50,238 nt of DNA from Bacteroidota bacterium (GTDB lineage: Bacteria; Bacteroidota; Bacteroidia; Chitinophagales; Chitinophagaceae). The position numbers and the translations under genes are program-made. This document shows, in pieces, positions 26,292-35,460 of the stretch. The notes beneath the pieces are model-generated. The model searched no databases and was not told where the DNA came from. It was given only the letters and a program-made list of their open reading frames with translations. How positions within the stretch are numbered: the stretch's first letter is position 1; each line of letters begins with the position of its first letter. The stretch spans positions 1 through 50,238 of the forward strand of contig JAEZDR010000117.1 in the NCBI GenBank assembly GCA_023433265.1, written 5' to 3'.

Positions 26292-26373
26292 GTACGCTGC
26301 AATTGAGGAGGGAAAAATGCCTGTGGAAGTAAAAGGATATCAGTTTTCATACAGTAAATTAACCATTGCCTGA
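26272..26373 (+). other. Possible 33-codon small protein or gene remnant
   Basis: ATG 26272 opens a 33-residue frame with balanced, protein-like composition (KYAAIEEGKMPVEVKGYQF), overlapping the end of the preceding 15-codon frame in another register. It could be a translationally coupled small protein, a decayed gene end or chance. No family recognised. Confidence 0.2.
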
Positions 26374-26391
26374 GATTTTAGGTGTATAGGC

Positions 26392-26473
26392 AGTGGGTTT
26401 GCAAGAGCTGACAGAAAGGTTTACAATGGGTTTCTAAAGGGTTTCCAATGGGTTTGCAATGGGTTTCCAATGG
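26392..26473. repeat. 11-bp tandem repeat, about 4.5 copies
   Basis: Consecutive 11-mers at 26425-26435, 26436-26446, 26447-26457 and 26458-26468 follow the consensus AATGGGTTTCC with single changes, ending in a partial copy AATGG. A related lone unit AGTGGGTTTGC sits at 26392-26402. There is no unique-spacer structure, so this is not CRISPR. It may be a slippage array or multiple protein-binding sites upstream of nuo. Confidence 0.75.
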
Positions 26474-26918
26474 TCTGACGGTTATATGTCAGTTACATGA
26501 TACTAACATGTCTTCAGCCTATAGTTACCACATAGGTACCCTCTGCCTTACCTTTCGGTAATCTGTCAGTTACCTATCACTTACATTTCTGTCACCCATC
26601 GGTAGGGCTACATTTAGTTTAGAAAGAAGTGAAAGGGATTGTATTATGGGAGTAAAGCATGCGATTTTCTCAATCGTTGGTGACTTTTTTATAAAGCCAC
26701 TTACACTCCACAAATGACTGCTATTTATATCTGACTCGATTCCAACACTTGCCGCAGTTAAAATGATAAGGAACATTAAAAACGCTGACAATAGTCAGCT
26801 TCCTGTTTCTCGAAGCAAAATACTTTCACAGCGTGTAATTAGTCCTATTCACAAAATGTGAACAATGGATTTATTGCAGTTGTAATTAATAACTATTTTC
26901 AAGGATCAATTAACCATT

Positions 26919-27269
26919 ATGGGTGCAATCTCATTAATTGCCCTGATAGTTGCTGCCATTGCATTTTCCGCCGGAGGCATACTCATCGGGAGGCTATTTA
27001 CAAAAGGAAGTACCAATGCTCAGAAAGGTCAGCCCTACGAGTGCGGAATTCCTACAGATACTTCTCCATGGAACCAGTTTAATGTTGGCTATTACCTGTT
27101 CGCGCTGCTGTTCCTCATCTTCGATGTGGAACTGATCTTTATGTATCCGTGGGCCGTTGTGGTTAAGGAAATGGGTATGATAGCCCTGGTGGAGATTATC
27201 ATCTTCATCTTTATTCTCTTCATGGGCTTTCTCTATGCCCATAAAAAAGGAGCATTGAAATGGATGTAA
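26919..27269 (+). CDS. nuoA: NADH-quinone oxidoreductase subunit A
   Basis: A 116-residue membrane subunit of complex I with three helices. The conserved loop after helix 1 (KGQPYECGIPTDTSPWNQFNVGYYLFAL) contains the Cys that lines the quinone chamber, and LLFLIFDVELIFMYPWAV with its acidic pair is typical. First gene of the operon. Its last 10 bases overlap nuoB, indicating coupled translation. It forms the quinone-site region with NuoH, NuoB and NuoD. Confidence 0.95.
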   Translation: MGAISLIALIVAAIAFSAGGILIGRLFTKGSTNAQKGQPYECGIPTDTSPWNQFNVGYYLFALLFLIFDVELIFMYPWAVVVKEMGMIALVEIIIFIFILFMGFLYAHKKGALKWM

Positions 27270-27814
27270 GAAAAGAAATTCGTGAGCAGAATAACGAGTT
27301 CCCGGGCCACGTAATTCCTACCCATGGCGGAGGAATACTTGCCGGCTCGTTTAGTGATATTATCAATTGGGCACGTTCTAACTCCTTGTGGCCACTCACC
27401 TTTGCTACAAGTTGTTGCGGTATTGAAATGATGAGCGTCGCCTCCTCCAAGTACGACTTTTCGCGTTTTGGCTTCGAGGTGGCAAGAGCGACGCCAAGGC
27501 AGGCCGACGTGATTATTATTGCAGGTACTATCGTCAATAAAATGGCACCGGTACTTAAGCGACTGTACGATCAAATGGCTGATCCTAAGTATGTGATTGC
27601 CATGGGTGCGTGCGCTATAAGTGGAGGGCCTTTCTTTTACAATACATATTCTGTAGTAAAAGGAGCTGACCACGTAATTCCCGTGGATGTTTACATTCCC
27701 GGCTGCCCTCCACGCCCTGAAGCTTTGCTGCATGCCTTAATAGCATTACAGGAAAAGATTAAGAGTGGTCTAACGCGTGAACAAATAAGGGAAACAAGCC
27801 CACTTAATCCCTAA
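27260..27814 (+). CDS. nuoB: NADH-quinone oxidoreductase subunit B
   Basis: A 184-residue peripheral subunit carrying the terminal iron-sulfur cluster N2, which hands electrons to quinone. All four cluster cysteines are visible: the adjacent pair in TSCCGIEMM (about residue 51), one in GACAISGGPF (about 117) and one in PGCPPRPEAL (about 149). The N-terminal tail of about 30 residues (NNEFPGHVIPTHGGG) is of normal length. nuoC follows after 10 bp. Confidence 0.97.
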   Translation: MDVRKEIREQNNEFPGHVIPTHGGGILAGSFSDIINWARSNSLWPLTFATSCCGIEMMSVASSKYDFSRFGFEVARATPRQADVIIIAGTIVNKMAPVLKRLYDQMADPKYVIAMGACAISGGPFFYNTYSVVKGADHVIPVDVYIPGCPPRPEALLHALIALQEKIKSGLTREQIRETSPLNP

Positions 27815-27824
27815 ACCCTCTACA

Positions 27825-28277
27825 ATGGCAAACGAAGAAATAAAAGGTCTTATAGAAGGTGTCCTTCCTTCAGCTAAGTTTGACGAAACGGGAGAGTTTC
27901 TCAATGTGATAGTAGAAGAGCATGACTTCAGGGGCTTTGCACAAAAGCTTCGCTATACTTTCAACTACGATTACCTGTTTTGCCTCACTTGTGTTGACTG
28001 GAAAACGCAGCTAACCGTGGTATATCATTTTACATCAGCCGCCAATAGGCAAAATCAATTAGTGGTAAAGGTGAATCTCAACAGGGACCAACCTGAAATA
28101 GACACTGTTAGCGATATATGGCGCACGGCCGAGCTGATGGAACGTGAAGTGTTCGAAATGTTTGGTGTGATTTTCCGCAAACACCCTGACTTGCGCAAAC
28201 TTATCCTTACTGACGACTTCCAGGGTTTTCCACTGAGGAAAGATTTTGAAGATCCTATTAACATGATAAAGCTGTAA
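27825..28277 (+). CDS. nuoC: NADH-quinone oxidoreductase subunit C (30 kDa)
   Basis: A 150-residue connecting-module subunit without cofactor. The C-terminal signature REVFEMFGVIFRKHPDLRKLIL...GFPLRKDFEDP is intact. It is a separate gene, not fused to nuoD as in E. coli, and is shorter than many NuoC proteins because the N-terminal part is compact. nuoD begins 5 bp after its stop. Confidence 0.95.
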   Translation: MANEEIKGLIEGVLPSAKFDETGEFLNVIVEEHDFRGFAQKLRYTFNYDYLFCLTCVDWKTQLTVVYHFTSAANRQNQLVVKVNLNRDQPEIDTVSDIWRTAELMEREVFEMFGVIFRKHPDLRKLILTDDFQGFPLRKDFEDPINMIKL

Positions 28278-28282
28278 AGGAT

Positions 28283-29422
28283 ATGTATTCAGAAACAATT
28301 GTACTTAGAGAAGAGCTTACAGCGCCGGGCAAAACCGGGGAGTTGGTAGTAAACGTCGGTCCGCAACATCCGGCAACTCACGGGGTCCTACACCTCGTAA
28401 TTACTTTGAATGGCGAGACCATTAAGAAAGTGGAGCCCCACCTCGGATACATTCACCGCTCTATTGAAAAAATGACTGAGAGTTTAACCTACAGGCAGTT
28501 CACTTATGTAACAAGCCGTATGGATTACCTCTCTGCCCATATAAATAACCATGCTTGCGCACTTTCGGTTGAAAAAGCCATGCAAATTGAAGTACCCCTG
28601 CGCGCGCAATATATCCGGATAATTTTGGATGAACTTACGCGCATTGCTTCGCACGAATTATGGCTTGGGGCCATGGCTATGGACCTTGGAGCATTCACTC
28701 CTTTCTTCTACGCATTCCGCGAAAGGGAGATGATTAATGAAATTATGGAGGAGTCCTGCGGTGCAAGACTTACCATGAATTTCATGGTTCCCGGTGGCAT
28801 TATGGCCGATGTTCATCCTGATTTCGTACGCAAGGTAAAAGCCTTCATCGTCCAGTTTAAGAAAACGGTTGGCGAGTTTGATGAACTCATTACGGGTAAT
28901 ATCATTTTCCAAAACCGGATGAAGGGTATTGGGGTGCTTTCAAAAGAAAATGCTATATCGTATGGGTGTACCGGACCTGTTGGCAGGGCGAGTGGCTTCA
29001 ACTGCGACATAAGGAAGATATATCCTTACGATGTGTATAACCAGGTGGAGTTTGAAGAGGTACTCGATACCGCCGGCGATTCATTTGCACGTTACATGGT
29101 TAGGCTTAAAGAGATGCATCAGAGCATCCGCATCATAGAGCAGCTTATCGATGGTATTCCTGAAGGTGATTTCCAGGCAAAGACAAAGGCTGTATTGAAG
29201 TTGCCAAAGGGAGAGTTCTTTACCAGGGTAGAAACAGCAAGGGGTGAATTGGGAGTATATATCGTGAGCGAAGGAGGTACTACTCCTTACCGTATTAAAT
29301 ACAGGAGCCCTGGTTTCTCAAATCTTTCTGCGCTCGATCACATGGTGCGCGGAAGTAAGATAGGCGACCTGATGGCTACTATGGGTACCCTCGACCTCGT
29401 AATACCGGATATTGACAGATAA
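28283..29422 (+). CDS. nuoD: NADH-quinone oxidoreductase subunit D (49 kDa)
   Basis: A 379-residue subunit forming the quinone-binding pocket with NuoB. The N-terminal NVGPQHPATHGVLHL loop contains the His proposed to contact the quinone headgroup. PHLGYIHRSIEKMTE and YVTSRMDYLSAHINN follow, and the family end GTLDLVIPDIDR is complete. In canonical operons nuoE, nuoF and nuoG come next; here nuoH starts only 17 bp later, so those three genes are not in this operon. Confidence 0.97.
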   Translation: MYSETIVLREELTAPGKTGELVVNVGPQHPATHGVLHLVITLNGETIKKVEPHLGYIHRSIEKMTESLTYRQFTYVTSRMDYLSAHINNHACALSVEKAMQIEVPLRAQYIRIILDELTRIASHELWLGAMAMDLGAFTPFFYAFREREMINEIMEESCGARLTMNFMVPGGIMADVHPDFVRKVKAFIVQFKKTVGEFDELITGNIIFQNRMKGIGVLSKENAISYGCTGPVGRASGFNCDIRKIYPYDVYNQVEFEEVLDTAGDSFARYMVRLKEMHQSIRIIEQLIDGIPEGDFQAKTKAVLKLPKGEFFTRVETARGELGVYIVSEGGTTPYRIKYRSPGFSNLSALDHMVRGSKIGDLMATMGTLDLVIPDIDR

Positions 29423-29439
29423 AGAAAACGAAAGCATTT

Positions 29440-30516
29440 ATGTTTAGCTTCGAAGCACTTACAAATACAATTCAACAGTGGCTTAACACAAACTTTCCAC
29501 CGGTGTGGGTGATTGTGATACAAAGCCTGATAGTAATACTGGCAGCGATTGCTTTGTTTGCAGTCCTGGGGTTGGTCCTTGTTCTCATGGAACGTAAGGT
29601 TGCAGCCCACATGCAAATAAGGTTAGGGCCAAACAGGGTAGGACCTATGGGAATGTTTCAAACCGTTGCCGATACCCTTAAGCTTATTATGAAGGAGGGG
29701 TTAACACCCGCCGGTGCTGATAAACTTCTCTTCAATATAGCTCCGTTCGTGGTAATGATAGTGGCGATGTTGATTCTTGCACCTATTCCTTTTGCTAAAG
29801 GCGTGCAGATTTGGGATCTTAATATTGGAGTGCTGTATGTAACGGCCGTGTCCTCTCTTGGAGTGATAGGTATTCTCATGGCAGGCTGGGCAAGTAATAA
29901 TAAGTATTCACTTTTAGGTGCTATGCGTAGTGGGGCACAGATTGTAAGCTACGAGCTTTCTGCAGGATTGGCCATTATTACAATTGTAGTGCTTTCCGGA
30001 AGCCTGCAGATATCTGAGATCATTGCGTCGCAGCAAAACGGATGGTGGCTGTTCAAAGGGCATATTCCTGCTATCATTTCCTTTATAATATTCATCATTG
30101 CTGTAACAGCTGAAACAAACCGTGCCCCTTTTGACCTTGCAGAGGCAGAAAGCGAGCTAACTGCTGGTTTCCATACCGAATATTCAGGAATGAAGTTCGC
30201 ATTATTCTTTCTTGCAGAGTACATTAACATCTTTATAGTTTGTGCCATTGGAGCTACTCTTTTCCTCGGTGGATGGATGCCTCTACACATTGGCAACTGG
30301 CACGCGTTCAACAATGTAATGGACTATATACCTTCTTCAGTCTGGTTCTTTGGAAAAACTTTTTTCCTCATCTTTCTTATCATGTGGTTTAGGTGGACAT
30401 TCCCGCGGCTGCGCGTAGACCAATTGTTGAACCTGGAATGGAAGTACCTGTTACCGATAAGCTTGTTCAACCTGCTCTTGGTGACTTTAATGGCAATAAA
30501 AGGCTGGCATTTTTAA
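29440..30516 (+). CDS. nuoH: NADH-quinone oxidoreductase subunit H
   Basis: A 358-residue membrane subunit with about eight helices that links the quinone chamber to the proton-pumping arm. RLGPNRVGPMGMFQTVADTLKL and the chamber loop ETNRAPFDLAEAESELTAG...EYSGMKFALFFLAEY, with their conserved acidic residues, are intact. The first 25 residues carry an amphipathic segment. It follows nuoD directly and precedes nuoI by 30 bp. Confidence 0.97.
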   Translation: MFSFEALTNTIQQWLNTNFPPVWVIVIQSLIVILAAIALFAVLGLVLVLMERKVAAHMQIRLGPNRVGPMGMFQTVADTLKLIMKEGLTPAGADKLLFNIAPFVVMIVAMLILAPIPFAKGVQIWDLNIGVLYVTAVSSLGVIGILMAGWASNNKYSLLGAMRSGAQIVSYELSAGLAIITIVVLSGSLQISEIIASQQNGWWLFKGHIPAIISFIIFIIAVTAETNRAPFDLAEAESELTAGFHTEYSGMKFALFFLAEYINIFIVCAIGATLFLGGWMPLHIGNWHAFNNVMDYIPSSVWFFGKTFFLIFLIMWFRWTFPRLRVDQLLNLEWKYLLPISLFNLLLVTLMAIKGWHF

Positions 30517-30546
30517 AAGTGGGAAACGCTAAACTCAAAAAAGAAC

Positions 30547-31023
30547 ATGTTTATTAAAGAATACATATCCGATATATACAACGCCACTAAATCGTTGTTG
30601 ATTGGAATGAAGCGTACCGGTAAGTATTTTATCTCCCCAAAAGAGATTATTACAGAGCAATATCCCGATAACAGGGATACGCTAAAACTTGCTGACCGTT
30701 TTCGTGGCGAAGTAATTATGCCTCACGATGAGAACAATGAGCATGCCTGTACAGGATGTACTGCCTGCGAGTTGGCTTGTCCAAACGCCACTATTAAAGT
30801 GGTTACCAAGTTTGACTTAACGCCGGAAGGAAAGAAGAAGAAAGCAGTGGACACCTTTGTCTACCACCTTGAACTATGTACTATGTGTGGCTTGTGCGTG
30901 GAAGCCTGCCCTACCGGAGCTATTAAAATGGGGCAAAATTTTGAACACAGCGTGTTTGACCGTAGCAAGCTTATTAAAACCCTTAACCAACCTGGATCGA
31001 AAGTGAGGGAAGGAGTTGAATAG
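30547..31023 (+). CDS. nuoI: NADH-quinone oxidoreductase subunit I
   Basis: A 158-residue ferredoxin-like subunit holding clusters N6a and N6b. Two CxxCxxCxxxCP motifs are visible: CTGCTACELACPNA near residue 68 and CTMCGLCVEACPTGA near residue 115. With no NuoE, NuoF or NuoG encoded nearby, NuoI would be the entry point of the electron wire in a complex lacking the NADH module, as in complexes fed by ferredoxin. That is an inference. Confidence 0.96.
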   Translation: MFIKEYISDIYNATKSLLIGMKRTGKYFISPKEIITEQYPDNRDTLKLADRFRGEVIMPHDENNEHACTGCTACELACPNATIKVVTKFDLTPEGKKKKAVDTFVYHLELCTMCGLCVEACPTGAIKMGQNFEHSVFDRSKLIKTLNQPGSKVREGVE

Positions 31024-31043
31024 ACCCTTATAAACAAAGAATT

Positions 31044-31673
31044 ATGAGCGCATCAGCAATAATATTTTATGCCATCTCTGCTTTCCTGCTAACAACGGGT
31101 TTGCTTTCGGTAACCACAAAAAAGATATTCCGTTCTGCTATCTTCCTACTGTTTTCGCTAATTGGCGTTGCTGCCCTTTACTTCTGGATGGATGTACAGT
31201 TTGTAGCCGCAGTACAAATAGTGGTATATGTAGGCGGCATAGTGGTATTGATAATCTTCTCCATTTTTCTCACAGAACAATCCGGTAAGCAAATGGCTCA
31301 ACCTAAACTCAAGCGGGTATTATGGTCGCTTGCAGCAGGGTTGTTCGGCTTTGGTTTTACTTTCAACCTCATTAATAGCCATGCACTTTTTCATACTACA
31401 CCTGTTGGGGTTTTTTCTCCAGATGTCAGAAACATCGGCTTGCAAATGCTAAGTCCTACGGAACATGGTTACATACTTCCTTTTGAAGTTGTGAGTATGT
31501 TATTGCTGGCAGCGATGATTGGCTGTATCGTGATTGCCATTAAAACTGGTAAAAACACGAGCAATCCCACCAGAGAGGAAGTCGGGAGGCTATTGGTGCC
31601 AAACGATGAGCAACTAAACAAACCTGCAGTTGCCAAAACTATTTCTCAACCCTTAACAGCACAGGAGGTTTAA
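31044..31673 (+). CDS. nuoJ: NADH-quinone oxidoreductase subunit J
   Basis: A 209-residue membrane subunit with five helices. Helix 3 (VQIVVYVGGIVVLIIFSIFLTEQ) matches the conserved pi-bulge helix of the central proton path. About 45 C-terminal residues extend beyond the last helix as a polar tail (TGKNTSNPTREEVGR to QPLTAQEV). The end of the gene contains AGGAGG, 7 bp before the nuoK ATG, a rare clear Shine-Dalgarno in this window. One base separates the two genes. Confidence 0.95.
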   Translation: MSASAIIFYAISAFLLTTGLLSVTTKKIFRSAIFLLFSLIGVAALYFWMDVQFVAAVQIVVYVGGIVVLIIFSIFLTEQSGKQMAQPKLKRVLWSLAAGLFGFGFTFNLINSHALFHTTPVGVFSPDVRNIGLQMLSPTEHGYILPFEVVSMLLLAAMIGCIVIAIKTGKNTSNPTREEVGRLLVPNDEQLNKPAVAKTISQPLTAQEV

Positions 31674-31674
31674 A

Positions 31675-31989
31675 ATGATTGACGTTCCGCTTACCCATAT
31701 TCTCTTTGTGAGTACGGCCTTATTCTTCATAGGAATGTACGGCTTGCTTACCCGCAGAAACATGATTACAATGCTAATGTCGCTAGAACTGATACTTAAC
31801 AGTGTCAACATCAATTTCGTTGCTTTTAATAAGTATTTGTATCCGGGACAACTTGACGGCTTGTTCTTTTCCATTTTCATTATAGCAATTGCCGCTGCTG
31901 AAGCTGCTGTAGCAATCGCTATTATCATTAATCTGTATCGCACCCATAATTCAATTGATATTGATACAGCAACTGATTTAAAGTACTAA
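31675..31989 (+). CDS. nuoK: NADH-quinone oxidoreductase subunit K
   Basis: A 104-residue subunit of the MnhC/MrpC type with three helices. The two essential membrane glutamates are present, one in LMSLELILNSVNINFVAF (helix 2) and one in AIAAAEAAVAIAI (helix 3). Normal length. Followed by nuoL after 17 bp. Confidence 0.96.
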   Translation: MIDVPLTHILFVSTALFFIGMYGLLTRRNMITMLMSLELILNSVNINFVAFNKYLYPGQLDGLFFSIFIIAIAAAEAAVAIAIIINLYRTHNSIDIDTATDLKY

Positions 31990-32006
31990 CCCCTAACCTG
32001 ATTATC

Positions 32007-33938
32007 ATGAGCTATCAACAATATATATACCTCATTCCGCTGTTGCCTCTGGTTACATTTATCATTTTGGGGCTGTACGGCAGGAAGTACTTTAATAAAA
32101 CAGCTGGAGCTATCGGGACCACCTCACTACTCGCTTCTACGGTGCTTTCTATTTATGCAGCTTACAATTATTTCTTTGTAGATGGTAGCGTGAACGGCGT
32201 TTATCAGAAGATTACAGCACTTAGATATACATGGCTTGAGTTTTCTCCTGGACTTTCAATCGACATGGGTATCCTGGTAGACCAGGTTTCCGTGATGATG
32301 CTTGTGGTCGTAACCTTTGTATCCCTGATGGTCCACATCTTTAGCCTTGGGTATATGAAAGGTGAGGAGCGCTTCGCAACCTACTATTCATTTTTGTCTC
32401 TTTTCACCTTCTCTATGCTTGGACTGGTTTTGTCCAGCAATATCTTCCAGATCTATGTGTTCTGGGAACTGGTTGGTGTTTCATCTTTTCTTCTGATAGG
32501 GTTCTATTTTCATAAACCCTCGGCAGTGGCAGCCAGCAAGAAGGCTTTTATCGTAACCCGTTTTGCAGACCTTGGCTTCCTCATCGGAATTCTTATTCTT
32601 GGCTTCTACTCCGGAACCCTCGACTTCGGCACCTTAATAGAACGACTTACATCACCTGAATCAGCACAATCAATCGCCATCACTACAGCATCATTCCTTG
32701 GTATCTCTATGCTTTCCTGGGGGTTGATACTCGTATTTATCGGAGGCGCAGGAAAAAGCGCCATGTTCCCGTTACACATCTGGCTTCCTGATGCAATGGA
32801 AGGACCTACACCTGTTTCGGCATTGATACATGCTGCAACCATGGTGGTTGCGGGTGTTTACTTGGTGGCAAGGCTCTTTCCTGTTTTTGCTATGGATGCA
32901 CTTGCTATGGATGTAGTAACCTATATCGGGCTTTCATCAGCGGTAATTGCAGCAGTAATTGCATGTACCCAAACCGACATTAAACGGGTGCTTGCTTATT
33001 CCACAATGTCGCAAATAGGATACATGATGTTTTCGCTGGGCGTGGCAAGAATGGGAGAAGAAGCAAGCCTTGGTTTTACAGCCTCAATGTTCCACTTGTT
33101 TACGCACGCTTTCTTTAAGAGCTTATTGTTCCTGGGCGCAGGCGCTGTTATTCACATGGTTCACAGCAACGATATGAAAGATATGGGTGGCTTACGCAAG
33201 TTGATGCCCGTAACGCACGCGGCTTTCCTGATTGCATGTTTAGCTATTGCGGGTGTTCCGCCTTTCGCCGGGTTCTTCAGTAAAGAAGAGATTCTTCTGG
33301 CAGCTTACAATGGAAGTCCATTTGTGTATTACACCGCCCTGCTCACAGCTGCCCTTACAGCTTTCTATATGTTCCGCCTTTACTTTTCTATTTTTTGGAA
33401 TAAAGAAAGCGATGTTCATGCAGGACACCACGGAGAAGGCACGTTCTCTATGAAGTTGCCGCTCGTGGTGCTCGCTATACTTTCCGTCGGGACAGGGTTT
33501 ATTCCATTTGCAAAAATGGTAACAGCTGACGGCTCACCGCTTCCTACTCATTTCAATCTAATGTTCTCCGTTGCGCCAGTCGCTCTTGGTATTGTAGCCA
33601 TTCTGCTTGCTTTGTGGTTCTATAAGAATGAAAACGACCGACCAGAACGTTTTGCAGCAGGAATGGGTGGCTTCTACAAAGCTGCTTCGCGTAAGTTCTA
33701 TATCGATGAGCTGTATTTGTTTATCACTAGGAAAGTACTGTTCAACCTTATAGGTCGTCCAGCAGCCTGGATAGATAAGCATGTGGTTGATGGCTTTGTA
33801 AACCTGACCGGCTTTACAACGATGGTTAGTTCGGAAGCAATAAAGGGATTACAATCCGGACGTTTGCAGAGCTATGCTATATACTTTTTTGGTGGTGCTA
33901 TCTGTTTAGCTGCGTTGGTGATTTACTATTGGAACTAG
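32007..33938 (+). CDS. nuoL: NADH-quinone oxidoreductase subunit L
   Basis: A 643-residue antiporter-like subunit at the distal end of the membrane arm, with the long C-terminal lateral helix region. Key channel residues are present: Glu in YVFWELVGVSSFLLIGFYF, Lys in GGAGKSAMFPLHIWLPDAMEGPTPVSALIHAATMV (five residues before the PLH motif), and DIKRVLAYSTMSQIGYM. The C-terminal part (YIDELYLFITRKVL to the last helix) is complete. It serves as the internal reference for the missing lysine in NuoM. Confidence 0.97.
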   Translation: MSYQQYIYLIPLLPLVTFIILGLYGRKYFNKTAGAIGTTSLLASTVLSIYAAYNYFFVDGSVNGVYQKITALRYTWLEFSPGLSIDMGILVDQVSVMMLVVVTFVSLMVHIFSLGYMKGEERFATYYSFLSLFTFSMLGLVLSSNIFQIYVFWELVGVSSFLLIGFYFHKPSAVAASKKAFIVTRFADLGFLIGILILGFYSGTLDFGTLIERLTSPESAQSIAITTASFLGISMLSWGLILVFIGGAGKSAMFPLHIWLPDAMEGPTPVSALIHAATMVVAGVYLVARLFPVFAMDALAMDVVTYIGLSSAVIAAVIACTQTDIKRVLAYSTMSQIGYMMFSLGVARMGEEASLGFTASMFHLFTHAFFKSLLFLGAGAVIHMVHSNDMKDMGGLRKLMPVTHAAFLIACLAIAGVPPFAGFFSKEEILLAAYNGSPFVYYTALLTAALTAFYMFRLYFSIFWNKESDVHAGHHGEGTFSMKLPLVVLAILSVGTGFIPFAKMVTADGSPLPTHFNLMFSVAPVALGIVAILLALWFYKNENDRPERFAAGMGGFYKAASRKFYIDELYLFITRKVLFNLIGRPAAWIDKHVVDGFVNLTGFTTMVSSEAIKGLQSGRLQSYAIYFFGGAICLAALVIYYWN

Positions 33939-33961
33939 ATTAAGAAAGACTAAGAAAAAAA

Positions 33962-35455
33962 ATGATTATGAATCTTTCGTTTCTCATAATACTTCCTCTT
34001 CTTACTGCAGTTGCAGTGTTGTTCTGCAAGGGGCTTAAGCAAGTAAGGACAGTATCGCTAATGGGTGCAGTATCTCAGCTTGGGTTAAGTGCAACGCTGC
34101 TTTATCAATATATGCAGGAAAGAGCAGCCGGCAACACAGCCTCCATGTTATTCGAATATAATTATAATTGGTTCAAACCGCTTAATATAAACTACCATAT
34201 TGGCGTGGACGGAATTGCAATATCCATGATACTCCTTACTGCCTTTATAGTGGCGGCCGGGATCCTGGTGTCCTGGACAGTAGAGAAGCTTAGTAAAGAG
34301 TTCTTTTTTCTGCTGCTATTATTAAGCATGGGCGCTTATGGTTTCTTCATCTCACTGGATGTATTTACCATGTTCTTTTTTTTGGAAGTAGCGGTTATTC
34401 CTAAGTTCTTACTGATTGGAATTTGGGGTAGTGGTAAAAAAGAGTATAGTGCAATGAAGCTCGCCCTCATGCTGATGGGAGGCTCTGCATTGGTGTTTGT
34501 AGGCCTTACAGGTATATACTTCAATACCGGAAGCTTCGATATACCGGTAATAGCTGCTGCCAGCATTCCATTGGAAGTACAAAATTTCTTTTTCCCGTTT
34601 GCGTTCGTGGGCTTCGGTGTATTTACTGCTTTATTTCCTTTCCATACCTGGGTGCCCGATGGTCACTCGTCTGCGCCCACTGCCGCATCAATGTTTCTTG
34701 CGGGGATATCTATGAAGCTTGGTGGCTATGGTTGTTTAAGAGTGGCAACCTACCTAATGCCCGACGCAGCACACACCTATGCTCCTTATATCATCCTGCT
34801 GGCTACAATAGCTATCATCTATGGCGCCTTCGCTACCATGATGCAGAAGGACTTGAAATATATTAATGCATACTCATCCGTCAGCCACTGTGGGCTTGTA
34901 TTACTGGGTATCGGGATGCTAACAAAGACCTCCATCAATGGAGCAGTATTACAAATGGTGTCACACGGGTTGATGACCGCTCTATTCTTCGCTGCCATCG
35001 GAATGATCTACAATAGAACTCACACGAGGGATGTAGCAAAACTTGGTGGCCTATTAAAAGTTACTCCATTTATCTCTACTGTGTTTGTTATTGCGGGGCT
35101 TTGCTCCTTAGGTTTACCCGGCTTCAGTGGATTTGTAGCAGAAATGACTGTATTTATGGGAGCATGGCAAAATCCGGATTTATGGTACAGGGTCGCTACG
35201 ATACTGGCTTGTGCTTCTATTGTGGTTACCGCAGTTTATATTTTACGGGCGGCAGGCAAGACGGTGATGGGGCCTATTAGTGACGCATATACTAAACTTA
35301 CTGACGCTACCTGGAACGAGAAAGCGGCAGCTGTTCTTTTAATTGGAGCAATCGTAGTGATAGGGGTAGCACCATTCCTGATTAATTTATTGATCAACCT
35401 AGGCACTGAAGAAATCATGCAACAGCTTGGAAAAGCTGCAACAGTAAATAACTAA
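33962..35455 (+). CDS. nuoM: NADH-quinone oxidoreductase subunit M (TM7 lysine replaced)
   Basis: A 497-residue antiporter-like subunit (ATG 33968 is an equally good start). Most of the proton-channel signature is kept: Glu in FFFLEVAVIPKFLLIGIWG, Lys in AGISMKLGGYGCLR (helix 8), and DLKYINAYSSVSHCGLVLLG. The helix 7 lysine, found five residues before the P-x-H motif in NuoL and NuoN of this operon, is Phe221 here (VFTALFPFHTW), and the usual PDAH is PDGH. I recall similar NuoM sequences in other Bacteroidota, so this may be a lineage trait rather than decay. The frame is intact. Confidence 0.96.
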   Translation: MIMNLSFLIILPLLTAVAVLFCKGLKQVRTVSLMGAVSQLGLSATLLYQYMQERAAGNTASMLFEYNYNWFKPLNINYHIGVDGIAISMILLTAFIVAAGILVSWTVEKLSKEFFFLLLLLSMGAYGFFISLDVFTMFFFLEVAVIPKFLLIGIWGSGKKEYSAMKLALMLMGGSALVFVGLTGIYFNTGSFDIPVIAAASIPLEVQNFFFPFAFVGFGVFTALFPFHTWVPDGHSSAPTAASMFLAGISMKLGGYGCLRVATYLMPDAAHTYAPYIILLATIAIIYGAFATMMQKDLKYINAYSSVSHCGLVLLGIGMLTKTSINGAVLQMVSHGLMTALFFAAIGMIYNRTHTRDVAKLGGLLKVTPFISTVFVIAGLCSLGLPGFSGFVAEMTVFMGAWQNPDLWYRVATILACASIVVTAVYILRAAGKTVMGPISDAYTKLTDATWNEKAAAVLLIGAIVVIGVAPFLINLLINLGTEEIMQQLGKAATVNN

Positions 35456-35460
35456 GCATT

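Larger units (their letters stand above)
26016..26918. other. Gene-poor stretch upstream of the nuo operon
   Basis: No open frame here has convincing protein-like sequence. It contains the 11-bp tandem repeat and the two tiny frames listed separately, plus a twice-repeated GTCAGTTAC (around 26488 and 26565). A 73-codon minus-strand frame at 26570-26791 has no recognisable features. The nuo promoter should lie in the last 200 bp, but no clear -33/-7 pair stands out. Confidence 0.5.

Noticed and set aside
26425..26473. Possible CRISPR array
   Set aside because: The repeats are 11 bp and directly adjacent with no unique spacers, and no cas genes are present.
26570..26791. 73-codon minus-strand open frame upstream of nuoA
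   Set aside because: Hydrophobic start but no recognisable domain, no good ribosome site, and it lies in a low-coding, AT-rich region. Kept only as a remark in the intergenic entry.
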